Source: Cohaesibacter haloalkalitolerans (lineage in GTDB: Bacteria; Pseudomonadota; Alphaproteobacteria; Rhizobiales; Cohaesibacteraceae). Taken from it: a stretch of 64,000 nt of DNA. The translations under genes and the position numbers were made by a program. The stretch lies in the NCBI RefSeq assembly GCF_003574655.1, contig NZ_QNUM01000002.1, positions 558,001-622,000 on the forward strand. Direction: 5' to 3'. Of this stretch, positions 8,351 to 17,023 are shown piece after piece. The stretch's first letter is position 1. Every line of letters starts with the position of its first letter. The notes below the pieces were generated by a model. The model had not been told where the DNA came from. It saw nothing but the letters and a program-made list of their open reading frames with translations, and searched no databases.

Positions 8351-9691
8351 ATGAAAAGCTATCTTCGTATCCTGGGGGCGCTGGTTTGCCTCGGCATAAT
8401 CGTGCTTCTGGCCATCATTTTCGTGCCACCCCAGTTGACCAAACCCAGTGAGCAGCTTGCTGCCGACTGGAAACCGGCTCCCGGTCAGGGCGAATATGCC
8501 ATGCGCATGGCCGATTGCGCAGCCTGTCACACAGCAGAGGGCGGCAAGCCCTTTGCCGGCGGACGCGCCATCGAAAGCCCGATGGGCACCATCTGGGCAA
8601 CCAACATCACACCAGACAAGGAAACCGGCATCGGCAACTGGTCACTGGACGAGTTCCGTGCGGCGCTGGTGGATGGCATCGCACCGGGCGGCGAACATCT
8701 CTATCCGGCCATGCCGTATGAGAATTATCGCAACCTCAGCGAAACCGACATTCGCGCCATGTATGATTACTTCATGAACGAAGTACCTGCGGTCAACAAT
8801 GCGGTTGAAGAAACAGCCCTGTCCTTCCCGTTCAACCAGCGCTGGGGCATTCGCCTGTGGAACTGGGTTGCGCTCGGTTCGTCGGGCTTCAAGCCGGAGA
8901 CCGACGCCATTGCAAAAGACAGGCAGCTGGCGCGCGGTGCCTATCTCGTACAGGGTCCGGGACACTGTGCCTCCTGCCATAGCCCGCGCAACCTGATCAT
9001 GGCCGAAGGCGGCACCAGCTCACAGGATGACGGCTTCCTCTCCAGTGGCGTCATTGGCGGTTGGGCAGCCCCCGACCTGCGCGGCGCAAACGCTCCGGCC
9101 CAGACATGGTCGGCAGCCGATCTCAAGGCCTATCTGACCACCGGTCGCAATGCCCACACCGCTGTTGCCGGAGAAATGGCGCTCGCCGTCAAGGACTCCC
9201 TGCAATATATGACCGATGAGGACGCCGACGCGATGGTTGCCTATCTGCATCACATCGCCAAGGGCGAACGGCTGGCAGCCCCGTCGATTCCCGACCAGAG
9301 CCTCAGCGCACCGCGTCAGCTCGATCAGGCCACGGACGCGACCTCTCTGAAGCTGGCAAAGGGCGTTGGCCTCAGCGAGGGTGAGTTGCTCTACATGGAC
9401 AACTGCGCGGCCTGCCACCTGACCAATGGCAAAGGGGCGGCGGAAGTCTTCCCGGCCATGAGTGACAACTCTCTGGTCGTTGCCGACGAGAAAGCCGGGC
9501 TGATCGAGACCATCCTCTATGGGGCGGAAATGCCCTCGACCGCAAAACGGCCCGAGAAGCTCAAGATGCCCGGCTTTGCCGAACGTCTGAGTGACAAGGA
9601 TGTTGCAGCCCTTGCCTCGTTCCTGCGTCAGGGCTGGGGCAACACGGCCGGCGCGGTGACAGAAGCCGATGTCAAGGCCGTCCGCAAATAA
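8351..9691 (+). CDS. Triheme cytochrome c subunit of membrane-bound dehydrogenase
   Basis: A 446-residue protein with an N-terminal hydrophobic anchor (residues about 7-27) and three CXXCH heme-attachment sites: CAACH at 56-60, CASCH at 206-210 and CAACH at 352-356. This is the standard layout of the cytochrome subunit of gluconate, sorbitol and alcohol dehydrogenases, which passes electrons from the flavin/Fe-S subunit to ubiquinone on the periplasmic face. It follows the large subunit by 11 bases and is the last gene of the operon, ahead of a strong terminator. Confidence 0.93.
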   Translation: MKSYLRILGALVCLGIIVLLAIIFVPPQLTKPSEQLAADWKPAPGQGEYAMRMADCAACHTAEGGKPFAGGRAIESPMGTIWATNITPDKETGIGNWSLDEFRAALVDGIAPGGEHLYPAMPYENYRNLSETDIRAMYDYFMNEVPAVNNAVEETALSFPFNQRWGIRLWNWVALGSSGFKPETDAIAKDRQLARGAYLVQGPGHCASCHSPRNLIMAEGGTSSQDDGFLSSGVIGGWAAPDLRGANAPAQTWSAADLKAYLTTGRNAHTAVAGEMALAVKDSLQYMTDEDADAMVAYLHHIAKGERLAAPSIPDQSLSAPRQLDQATDATSLKLAKGVGLSEGELLYMDNCAACHLTNGKGAAEVFPAMSDNSLVVADEKAGLIETILYGAEMPSTAKRPEKLKMPGFAERLSDKDVAALASFLRQGWGNTAGAVTEADVKAVRK

Positions 9692-9743
9692 TCTGCGGCC
9701 CGGAGCCCGAGGCACAGGGCTCGGCATCAATCTATGAAGGATC

Positions 9744-9773
9744 AAGGCGCTGACGGCTGGTCAGCGCCTTTTT
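9744..9773 (+). terminator. Rho-independent terminator of the dehydrogenase operon
   Basis: GGCGCTGAC and GTCAGCGCC form a perfect 9-bp GC-rich stem around a five-base loop, followed directly by TTTTT. It lies 55 bases after the cytochrome stop codon. Confidence 0.9.
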
Positions 9774-10067
9774 CCTTGTCCGGAGAGATCTGAACGGGCA
9801 GCGAGAACCGCTCTCCGCTGCAGGCAATGCCTGGTGACACATGAGGGGGCTTTTTGATTTGACATCCCATTGAGCAGCCATCTATACCCACCCTGCCGAT
9901 AATAGAGTTGCAGGGTGGTGTCTCCTGCCCCCGTCCAGTCACGGGTTCTTCCCAGCCACGGCGCTTAACCTGAATTGATCAGGAAAGTGCGGCAATCTGG
10001 TTCTGGCCTTTCCCGATCTTCGTCTAACAGCAAACCGCCGAACCACGGCCGGGAAAGCGCGAATATC
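9774..10067. other. Intergenic region, no gene seen
   Basis: This region of about 290 bases lies between the terminator and the SMR gene. I see no conserved reading frame, RNA or strong repeat. It must contain the SMR promoter. Confidence 0.35.
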
Positions 10068-10409
10068 ATGAAAATTCACCTCGTTTCATATCTTGCCCTC
10101 GCCGGTGCAATCCTCTGTGAAGTCACCGGTTCCAGTTTTCTCATGAAAACGCAACAATTCACCAAATTGACGCCAACAATGGTGATGGCCCTCTGCTACC
10201 TTGCCTCCTTCTATCTATTGTCCATTGCACTGAGGTCAATTCCGCTCGGCATTGCCTATGCAATCTGGGGAGGGATGGGAACAGTTCTGATTGCCATCAT
10301 CAGTGTCATATTTTTCCGACAGGCGCTGGACACGATGAGCATTTTGGGAATCGCCATGATCGTGGGAGGCGTTGTCGTCCTGAATGCTTTCTCTAGCGTT
10401 TCGCACTAA
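10068..10409 (+). CDS. Small multidrug resistance (EmrE/QacE-type) exporter
   Basis: A 113-residue protein with four hydrophobic segments, the normal size for the SMR family. The essential membrane-embedded glutamate is present in helix 1 (ILCEVTGSS), as are the helix 3 AYAIWGG tryptophan and glycine motif. These antiporters exchange protons for cationic compounds or, in some subfamilies, guanidinium. The ATG at 10068 places the first helix at the N-terminus; a longer frame upstream would add a polar tail foreign to the family. It appears monocistronic. Confidence 0.88.
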   Translation: MKIHLVSYLALAGAILCEVTGSSFLMKTQQFTKLTPTMVMALCYLASFYLLSIALRSIPLGIAYAIWGGMGTVLIAIISVIFFRQALDTMSILGIAMIVGGVVVLNAFSSVSH

Positions 10410-10669
10410 GATGAAGAATTAGAGCAATGGCTTGACCCATGTGCCTGTGACACAGCGGCGGCTGCCCTTGCAGCAGCAGGGGGGAACCGCTGCAGAAAAA
10501 TGCGCCATCCCCTGGACACGCAAGCCCAAGCGTGACTGAAAGCGTTTATGCTCGATATGCGCCTGATCATTTGGGGGAAGAGGCCAATATCCAATACTTC
10601 ACACGGATAAAGCAGGCTCAATAGAACCTTAAAGCACTCCGAAAATATCAGCTAAGTATTTGAGAAAAA

Positions 10670-10744
<75 letters not shown>

Positions 10745-11027
10745 GAACCGTTGTTTGGATCAGATGTTGACCACCTGATGCGGGCGGTTTTTTGCATACC
10801 GATCTGGATTATGCAAGAGCGATTTTAAAAAAAGACAACAATTTTGTGAATTTGGTGTGCGCTGTGAAAATCCCTGTGGGAGAATGCAGATCCTTTCCCC
10901 TGTCCGACCGGCCGCTTCGGGCATAAAGCATGCGGGAGGAAAAAGCACAAAAGAGCCCTGAAATGGCCTCATTGTGGGCTTTCTTGCCGCACACTTTTGG
11001 TATAGAAACGGCCAACAGAAAAATCCG

Positions 11028-11324
11028 ATGACCCATTCATTGCCCAATACAGCAGAAAAGATGTCTTCCACCGATTTTGACCCTGCCGGAAAAAACACCG
11101 AAAGAGAAGAGGCCGAACAAGGCACCGGCCCCCACGCCTCTGTCGCGTCTGTACGTAAACCGTCCGGGAGCAAGAGCGATGATCGCAAGGCACGGCTCTC
11201 AAACGCCTTGAGGGACAATCTCAAGCGGCGGAAGGCCCAGAAGCGGGGTCGAAGCTCAATGGCGGCGAGCGACCCGGCAGCGTCCGGTTCGGCTGACGAC
11301 AGGGACGGACAGGACGCAAGCTGA
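11028..11324 (+). CDS. Small basic protein upstream of murA
   Basis: A hydrophilic protein of 98 residues from this start. The first half is low-complexity and acidic; the conserved-looking part is ARLSNALRDNLKRRKAQKRGR near residues 59-79, a predicted basic helix of the kind found in short uncharacterised proteins near murA in Rhizobiales. The start is uncertain: ATG at 11028 and ATG at 11061 are both possible and neither has a good Shine-Dalgarno. Function unknown; the basic helix suggests nucleic-acid or ribosome contact (inference). Confidence 0.5.
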   Translation: MTHSLPNTAEKMSSTDFDPAGKNTEREEAEQGTGPHASVASVRKPSGSKSDDRKARLSNALRDNLKRRKAQKRGRSSMAASDPAASGSADDRDGQDAS

Positions 11325-11553
11325 TCCTAGCCGCTTTTTTGGCAAGCTGTGGCAGAGTGCCAATCAGCAGAGGCTGAGGATCACTCCTGAGGCAATGGGC
11401 TGAAAGTGTTTTTTTGGAGAACCTCAGCATCGAGAGGTTCATCGGACCGCACAACAAGGCTGACGGGGCGTTTGAGAACAAACCCCGATTCGGCCTCAAG
11501 CAATAACGGCGCTGCTGACAGAATGCGCAGGGCGACAACAGAAAGAGTTTGAA

Positions 11554-12843
11554 ATGGACGCAATTCGCATCGTAGGCGGCGCAAAGTTGAACGGGGAAAT
11601 CCCCATTTCCGGAGCCAAGAATGCAGCTCTGCCCCTGATGATCGCATCGCTCCTTTCCGAAGAGCCATTGATTCTGGATAATCTGCCGCGCCTGCGCGAT
11701 GTGCAGCAGCTCCAGCAGATTCTTTCCAACCATGGCGTCAGCTACATGATCGAAGGCAAGCGCCCCGGCCAGGACACCATGGCCGGCCAGACCGTGCATC
11801 TGCAGGCAGAGGAAATCATCGACACCTGTGCCCCTTACGATCTCGTGTCCAAGATGCGGGCGAGCTTCTGGGTGATTGGCCCGTTGCTGGCACGGATGGG
11901 CCATTGCTCGGTTTCCCTGCCCGGTGGCTGCGCCATTGGCACCCGCCCAGTCGATTTCTTCATTGATGGCCTTGCCGCCCTTGGTGCGAAGATCGAGATC
12001 GAGAACGGCTATGTGGTCGCCGATGCTCCAGGAGGCCTTGTCGGCGGCGAATTCACTTTCCCGCGCATTTCCGTCGGGGCAACCCACACCCTGATGATGG
12101 CAGCGACCCTTGCCAAGGGAACCACGCTTCTCAAGCAGGCCGCCAAGGAGCCCGAAGTGGTGGACCTGGCTGAGTGCCTCATTGCCATGGGAGCGAGGAT
12201 TTCCGGCGCAGGCACGGATACCATCACTATTGAAGGGGTGGAAAAGCTGCATGGTGCCCGCCACAGCGTTCTGCCAGACCGGATCGAGACCGGCACCTAT
12301 GCCATGGCGGTTGCCATGACTGGGGGCGATGTGTTCCTCAGGGGCGCCCGTGCCGAACTGCTGCAGTCCGCACTCGACATTCTGAGCCAGACCGGCACCA
12401 CCGTGGAAAGCTCTGCCGACGGCATCCGCATCGCACGCAACGGCGCGCCACTGAAGGCCGTCAGCGTCGCCACAGACCCCTATCCGGGCTTCCCCACCGA
12501 CCTTCAGGCCCAGTTCATGGCGCTGATGACCATGGCCGAAGGCACCGCCACCATCACTGAAACCATTTTCGAGAACCGCTTCATGCATGTGCAGGAGCTG
12601 GCTCGCCTTGGGGCCAAGATCTCGCTTGATGGCCAGAAGGCCCATGTAACCGGCGTCAGCAAGCTCAAGGGCGCCCAGGTCATGGCAACGGATTTGCGCG
12701 CCTCGGTATCTCTGGTGATCGCCGGGCTGGTGGCTGAAGGCGAGACGAAGGTCAACCGTGTCTACCATCTGGACCGAGGCTTTGAACGGCTGGAAGACAA
12801 GCTGGCCGCCTGTGGCGCGACCATTGAACGAATTTCCGCCTAG
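11554..12843 (+). CDS. murA: UDP-N-acetylglucosamine 1-carboxyvinyltransferase
   Basis: A 429-residue EPSP-synthase-fold enzyme catalysing the first committed step of peptidoglycan synthesis: transfer of enolpyruvate from PEP to UDP-GlcNAc in the cytoplasm. The N-terminus [19 protein letters not shown] includes Lys22, and the active-site loop [14 protein letters not shown] carries Cys126, the residue attacked by fosfomycin. Length and sequence are full. The following DUF2948 gene is a frequent rhizobial neighbour. Confidence 0.98.
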   Translation: MDAIRIVGGAKLNGEIPISGAKNAALPLMIASLLSEEPLILDNLPRLRDVQQLQQILSNHGVSYMIEGKRPGQDTMAGQTVHLQAEEIIDTCAPYDLVSKMRASFWVIGPLLARMGHCSVSLPGGCAIGTRPVDFFIDGLAALGAKIEIENGYVVADAPGGLVGGEFTFPRISVGATHTLMMAATLAKGTTLLKQAAKEPEVVDLAECLIAMGARISGAGTDTITIEGVEKLHGARHSVLPDRIETGTYAMAVAMTGGDVFLRGARAELLQSALDILSQTGTTVESSADGIRIARNGAPLKAVSVATDPYPGFPTDLQAQFMALMTMAEGTATITETIFENRFMHVQELARLGAKISLDGQKAHVTGVSKLKGAQVMATDLRASVSLVIAGLVAEGETKVNRVYHLDRGFERLEDKLAACGATIERISA

Positions 12844-13023
12844 GATTGACCGGAGAGTCGTGGTGAAGGGCTTTGTATCCCTTGCATTTATACCCCGGGC
12901 CACCTATGTGAATCATGACCAGAACGGCATGCCGTTCGCCCAACTGAGTGCCTTTTACAGTACAGGACGCCCCGCCAGAATCCTCTGACCCTTTTCTGGC
13001 GGTGCTGTCGCAAGGAGAGTGCC

Positions 13024-13521
13024 ATGACCATGTTGAAACTCGCCGCTCTGGATAGCGAGGACCTTGATGTTCTGTCCAGTCAGACACAGGATGCCGTGCT
13101 CAAGGTTGGAGACATAAACTGGCTCAAGGACGAGGGGCGTCTCGTGGTCTCCATGCATCGCTTTGCCTGGGATGAGGCCATTCGCCAGCAACATCGTTTC
13201 TTCAGCGCCAAGCCGACCTATGAGCGCCATCTCGCCATCCTGCATTTCGACCGCGTCAAAACCGTGCAGAGCCGCAATATTCGTGCCGTCGCCAAGGACG
13301 CCGTGCTCAACCTGTTGGCGATCACCTTCGAGCAGACCGGTGAAGGGCCTGATGGCTTTGTTTCGCTGATCTTTGCCGGTGACGCAGAAATCCGGCTCGG
13401 CGTCGAGTGCATCGAAGCCCAGCTGACCGATACCGGCGCCGCCTGGGAAACCGAGAATCTGCCGGAACATGAGGCAGCCGAGACATTTGAACAGCAGCTT
13501 GCCGCTGCGCAAGGCAAGTAG
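13024..13521 (+). CDS. DUF2948 family protein
   Basis: A 165-residue soluble protein with no signal or membrane segment. The opening LKLAALDSEDLDVLSSQTQDA and the central DWLKDEGRLV-like/RFAWDEA motifs are those of the DUF2948 family, which is typically alphaproteobacterial and sits directly after murA. Function is unknown. AGGAGA lies just before the ATG, and a terminator follows 47 bases after the stop. Confidence 0.88.
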   Translation: MTMLKLAALDSEDLDVLSSQTQDAVLKVGDINWLKDEGRLVVSMHRFAWDEAIRQQHRFFSAKPTYERHLAILHFDRVKTVQSRNIRAVAKDAVLNLLAITFEQTGEGPDGFVSLIFAGDAEIRLGVECIEAQLTDTGAAWETENLPEHEAAETFEQQLAAAQGK

Positions 13522-13567
13522 CCCTTTCTCATCTCCCATAGGGACACAGCCAAGTCTTTTATCAAGA

Positions 13568-13597
13568 GCTTGTCGCTTTCCAGCGGCAGGCTTTTTT
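13568..13597 (+). terminator. Rho-independent terminator after DUF2948 gene
   Basis: GCTTGTCGCT pairs with AGCGGCAGGC (10 bp with two G-U pairs) around a TTCC loop, followed by six T residues. Confidence 0.8.
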
Positions 13598-13667
13598 CGT
13601 GTCCTCAGCTCCCCCGTTTTGCTCCTGCATCAAACACAGGGCTGGTATTCCGTTTCAATCATGGTAT

Positions 13668-13692
13668 TTTACAGACCATACAGTCTATTAAA
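13668..13692. promoter_or_regulatory. Candidate AcuR operator
   Basis: An imperfect dyad, TTTACAGAC at 13668-13676 and GTCTATTAAA at 13683-13692, lies about 85 bases before acuR. The arms AGAC/GTCT are exact complements. A TACAG direct repeat overlaps it. AcuR is known to bind an inverted repeat before its own gene in Rhodobacter; equivalence here is inference. Confidence 0.45.
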
Positions 13693-13776
13693 TATCAAAC
13701 CGGATCAGGTTCCCCCCACTCTGCTCCGGTGACGCCCGGATCAGAGCCCCTTACTTTGAGCGCAGCAGAGGCCCCT

Positions 13777-14406
13777 ATGAGCGAGACAGAAGCCAAAAGA
13801 GGACGTGGTCGTCCGCGCAAAGCGCCGGACGACCAGCTCGTGCGCAAGGCACTGATCCGGGCTGGCCTTGCCTCCCTGACGGAGCGCGGCTTTTCCGACG
13901 TCAGCGTTGACGAAATCCTCTCCGCCTCGGGCACGACCAAGGGCACCTTCTATCATCACTTCAAGTCGAAGGCCGATTATGCTCAGGCACTGATCGAGGC
14001 CTATGACACCTATTTTGCCGGCAAGCTCGACCGCTGGCTGACTGATGCCAACCTTCCCCCGATCGAGCGCCTCAAGGGCTTCATTGCCGATGCCGAGCAG
14101 GGCATGGCCAAATTTTCTTTTCGCCGTGGCTGCCTTGTCGGCAATCTGGGGCAGGAAATGGCCGCCCTGACACCGGAGATGTGCGATCAGCTGATCGCGG
14201 TCCTCAAGGGCTGGCAGGCCCGAACGGCGGCCTGTCTGGCGCTGGCCCGCAGCGAGGGCCAGATATCAGACGACAAGGATCCGGAGGCGCTGGCCGAGTT
14301 CTTCTGGATCGGTTGGGAAGGTGCCGTATTGCGCGCCAAGCTCGAACGCCGCCCCGACCCCTTGCACCGCTTTGCGGAGGGCTTCTTCTCACTTATCAAC
14401 GCGTGA
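13777..14406 (+). CDS. acuR: TetR-family acrylate-responsive repressor AcuR
   Basis: A 209-residue TetR-family protein. A basic RGRGRPRKAPD tail precedes the helix-turn-helix (about residues 20-65, with VDEILSASGTTKGTFYHHFKSK). The ligand domain contains FRRGCLVGNLGQEM and EFFWIGWEGAVLRAKLERRPDPL, both diagnostic of AcuR, which releases DNA on binding acrylate. The ATG at 13777 follows GAGG and matches the family N-terminus. acuI follows 57 bases downstream on the same strand, as in Rhodobacter, so this repressor probably controls itself and acuI. Confidence 0.9.
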   Translation: MSETEAKRGRGRPRKAPDDQLVRKALIRAGLASLTERGFSDVSVDEILSASGTTKGTFYHHFKSKADYAQALIEAYDTYFAGKLDRWLTDANLPPIERLKGFIADAEQGMAKFSFRRGCLVGNLGQEMAALTPEMCDQLIAVLKGWQARTAACLALARSEGQISDDKDPEALAEFFWIGWEGAVLRAKLERRPDPLHRFAEGFFSLINA

Positions 14407-14463
14407 CCCTGTCACCAATCTTCATTCAAACTCAATCCCCCATTGCAGAAAAAGGAACCCTGC

Positions 14464-15456
14464 ATGTTTGATGCCATTCTGATCAACAAGGACGAAAACG
14501 GCCAGACCGTTGCCAAAAGCCAGATCACTTTCGAGCCTCTGGCTGAAGGCGAAGTTGCCGTCGATGTTGCCTGGTCTACCCTCAACTTCAAGGACGCCCT
14601 GGCGATCACCGGAGCTTCGCCGGTCGTGCGCAGCTTCCCGATGGTACCCGGCATCGATTTCTCCGGCATCGTCGCCGAAAGCCGCCATCCCGACTACAAG
14701 GCTGGCGACAAGGTCATTCTCAACGGCTGGTCCGTGGGCGAGAAATACTGGGGTGGCCTTGCCAAGCGGGCACAGGTCAACGGTGACTTCCTCATTCCGC
14801 TGCCAGAGGGTATTTCCATGCGGGAAGCCATGGCCGTCGGCACTGCTGGCTATACTGCAATGCTTTGTGTGCTGGCGCTGGAAAGCAATGGCGTAACCCC
14901 TGAGGTCGGCGAAGTGCTGGTCACCGGCGCAACTGGCGGCGTGGGCAGCGTGGCCGTCGCCCTGCTTGCTGCCAAGGGTTACAATGTGGTCGCCGTCACA
15001 GGCCGGGCCAGTGAGGCCGACTATCTCAAGGGCCTGGGGGCAAGTACCATCCTTGACCGTGAAGAGCTGCAGGGCAAGCCGCGCCCGCTCAACAAGGAAC
15101 GCTGGGCTGCTGCAATCGACGTGGCTGGTGGTCAGGTTCTGGCCAACCTGCTGTCGATGATCAAATATGGCGGCACGGTCGCCGCATGCGGTCTTGCCAA
15201 CAGCATGGACCTGCCGACCACCGTGGCCCCCTTCATCCTGCGCGGTGTGACGCTCAAGGGCGTTGACAGCGTGATGGCTCCCAAAGCGGCTCGGCAGGCA
15301 GCATGGGCCGCGCTGGCTCAGTATCTGGACAAAGCCAAGCTGGAGGCCATGACCACCGAGGTGTCGCTTGACGAGGTCATCGGTATTGCTCCCAAGTTCC
15401 TTGAGGGACAGGTCCGCGGGCGTCTCGTGGTGCCGGTTGCCCCAGAACTGGGCTAA
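14464..15456 (+). CDS. acuI: Acrylyl-CoA reductase (NADPH)
   Basis: A 330-residue YhdH/AcuI-type medium-chain reductase that reduces acryloyl-CoA to propionyl-CoA with NADPH, detoxifying acrylate from DMSP cleavage or 3-hydroxypropionate metabolism. The GroES-like half has [10 protein letters not shown] and PGIDFSG; the nucleotide-binding motif is TGATGGVGS at 154-162. It lacks zinc-ligand cysteines, as expected for this branch. AAGGAA lies before the ATG. No DMSP lyase or CoA ligase gene is in the window. Confidence 0.94.
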   Translation: MFDAILINKDENGQTVAKSQITFEPLAEGEVAVDVAWSTLNFKDALAITGASPVVRSFPMVPGIDFSGIVAESRHPDYKAGDKVILNGWSVGEKYWGGLAKRAQVNGDFLIPLPEGISMREAMAVGTAGYTAMLCVLALESNGVTPEVGEVLVTGATGGVGSVAVALLAAKGYNVVAVTGRASEADYLKGLGASTILDREELQGKPRPLNKERWAAAIDVAGGQVLANLLSMIKYGGTVAACGLANSMDLPTTVAPFILRGVTLKGVDSVMAPKAARQAAWAALAQYLDKAKLEAMTTEVSLDEVIGIAPKFLEGQVRGRLVVPVAPELG

Positions 15457-15500
15457 GGCCTGATCGGCTCCCCCCATTGCCGAAACATAATAGACATGAC

Positions 15501-15533
15501 AAGGCCCCGCATTGGTATCCAATGCGGGGCCTT
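15501..15533. terminator. Bidirectional terminator between acuI and bfr
   Basis: A perfect 15-bp stem, AAGGCCCCGCATTGG with CCAATGCGGGGCCTT, closes on a three-base loop between convergent genes. The stem begins and ends with A/T pairs, giving a short U-run either way. Confidence 0.85.
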
Positions 15534-15557
15534 TCCATCTTCCGACTAGGGTGGCGC

Positions 15558-16046
15558 CTATTCGTCGCCTTCTTCCCCGCCAGTCGACATGAATTTGGCG
15601 CTATAGGTCTTCTCGCCAAGGCGTTCGATCAGATCCAGCTGTAGTTCGAGCCAGGCCTTGTGGCCTTCCTCGTCAATGACGATCTCTTCGAACAGGGCCT
15701 TGGAGCCGATGTCGCCCACTTCATAGGCTTCCTTGGAGGCCTTGGTGTAGGTCTGAATGGCGTTCTCCTCGTCGGCTAGATCCGCCTTGAACAGATCAAC
15801 CAGCGAGTCGTGCAGAACCGGTGGCTTTTCAAACGCCATGACCGGGGTGCCCTTTAGGAAAAGAATGCGCCCGATGAAGCGATCGGAATGGCCCAGCTCT
15901 TCCTGCATTTCGCCGCGCATCTGGCCAGCGAGCTTACCCAGCCCCCAATCGTCCAGACGTTGTGCATTGAGCTGATACTGATGAGCGGCGCTCATCTCCA
16001 TTTGCAAGGCGGTATTAAGATTCTCAATGGTCTTGTCGTTAGACAT
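15558..16046 (-). CDS. bfr: Bacterioferritin
   Basis: A 162-residue ferritin-fold protein that oxidises and stores iron in the cytoplasm. Di-iron ferroxidase ligands are visible: Glu17, Glu50, His53, a Glu in DLADEENA, and Glu and His in DEEGH; Tyr24 is also present. At the position of the heme-ligating methionine (Met52 of E. coli Bfr) this protein has Leu51 (EELGH instead of EEMKH), so heme may be absent or held differently. Length is normal. Monocistronic, with an inverted repeat about 55 bases upstream. Confidence 0.94.
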   Translation of the reverse strand: MSNDKTIENLNTALQMEMSAAHQYQLNAQRLDDWGLGKLAGQMRGEMQEELGHSDRFIGRILFLKGTPVMAFEKPPVLHDSLVDLFKADLADEENAIQTYTKASKEAYEVGDIGSKALFEEIVIDEEGHKAWLELQLDLIERLGEKTYSAKFMSTGGEEGDE

Positions 16047-16101
16047 CTTCTGATCCTTTTCTGACTACAACTCACGATACAATGTAACATCAATCTGTAG
16101 T

Positions 16102-16120
16102 CTTGAAATAGAAATTCAAG
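16102..16120. promoter_or_regulatory. Inverted repeat upstream of bfr
   Basis: CTTGAA and TTCAAG are exact complements spaced by seven bases, 55 bases upstream of the bfr start. It is a reasonable operator candidate for iron control but does not match the classic Irr box (TTTAGAA-type), so the regulator is unknown. Confidence 0.35.
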
Positions 16121-16348
16121 GTCTCAGTGTGTATTTGGACGCCATTAAATGAACAAACAAATCAATGTTATAGCGTTATACTTCCAGAATCGTACATTCA
16201 CATAGTCACAACTACAAAGAGCACCATTATTCACGACTTCAATTGAACCTTGCATTGTGCGCCATCCCTCTCCAATCCCAGAAGGAGCGACACAACCATA
16301 CACAACCAATCAAAAATATCGCCGTCGCCTGCTCTCATTCGGACAAGT
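16121..16348. other. AT-rich intergenic region, no gene seen
   Basis: The divergent region between bfr and the small protein is noticeably more AT-rich than its neighbours. Apart from the inverted repeat and CtrA-like box listed separately, no coding or RNA signal was found. Confidence 0.35.
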
Positions 16349-16364
16349 TTAACACTTTGTTAAC
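16349..16364 (+). promoter_or_regulatory. CtrA-like box TTAA-N7-TTAAC
   Basis: TTAA at 16349, seven bases, then TTAAC at 16360 match the full CtrA consensus exactly. A further TTAACC half-site follows at 16373. It lies 120 bases before the small protein's start codon. Confidence 0.6.
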
Positions 16365-16484
16365 CATCTTGATTAACCATGAAATCCTGTATTTCTGCGA
16401 AGTCTCGGGCTTTCGCTCTTCACCGCCACAATGAAGACACAGTCCAAGATCATCGAAACCGTTAACGGCCAGAAAGGAAGCAGC

Positions 16485-16691
16485 ATGCCAAAATATATTT
16501 CAGTTCGCCCACATCTGCTGGAAGAAACAGAGATTGAAAGTGTGATCGTGCAGGCCGGGATGGATCCTCATGACAGGGGGCTTATCGTCGAATTCCTGAC
16601 CGAGAACTATGCCGTTGATCTGGACCAGCTGGCCTCTGTCTTCTCCCACCTTGGTGGGGCCGACGCCTTGTCACTGCCGGAAGCGGCCTGA
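16485..16691 (+). CDS. Small acidic protein of unknown function
   Basis: A 68-residue acidic, soluble protein beginning MPKYISVRPHLLEE; two amphipathic helices are likely. I do not recognise the family. The ATG at 16485 has AAGGAAGC directly upstream, better than the in-frame ATG at 16431. The gene stands alone behind a CtrA-like box, which suggests cell-cycle or motility-linked expression (inference). Confidence 0.55.
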   Translation: MPKYISVRPHLLEETEIESVIVQAGMDPHDRGLIVEFLTENYAVDLDQLASVFSHLGGADALSLPEAA

Positions 16692-17023
16692 TCTCACCTG
16701 AACAGCCCGTCTCTTTCTGTCCTCTAGCCTCCTGACACCGTGGGCAAAGCCGGTTCCCCGCAACGGCCTTCCCAACGCCCAGCACAAAGCACCCCGCCCT
16801 GCCTTGCCAGTGCCTCTCTTTGGGGCAGTCTTTTTGCCCCCGCTCCCGCTTCATCTTACGTGCTGAAAAGCGATTTCCCGTTGACTGAAGAACACGCAAA
16901 ATTCTTTCGTCAGACGGACTGCATATTTGCTCTTTCCCACATTACCTTATAGGGACATTTTCCAAACTCATTCCGTTTCAATCCCCAGATGATTGAAGCC
17001 ACGCAATTTTCGGAGACATTCAT
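16692..17023. other. Intergenic region, no gene seen
   Basis: This 332-base stretch lies between the small protein and the glutathione transferase. A weak hairpin (GGGGCA near 16823 with TGCCCC near 16836) lacks a following T-run. No coding signal. Confidence 0.35.

Noticed and set aside
9742-9942. Small minus-strand frame after the dehydrogenase terminator
   Set aside because: Overlaps the terminator hairpin and has no ribosome-binding site or conserved look.
11221-12903. 560-residue minus-strand open frame across murA
   Set aside because: Antisense shadow of a certain murA; high GC codon structure keeps the opposite frame open.
16102-16120. Irr (iron control element) box before bfr
   Set aside because: The dyad CTTGAA-N7-TTCAAG does not match the TTTAGAA-type Irr consensus or its spacing.
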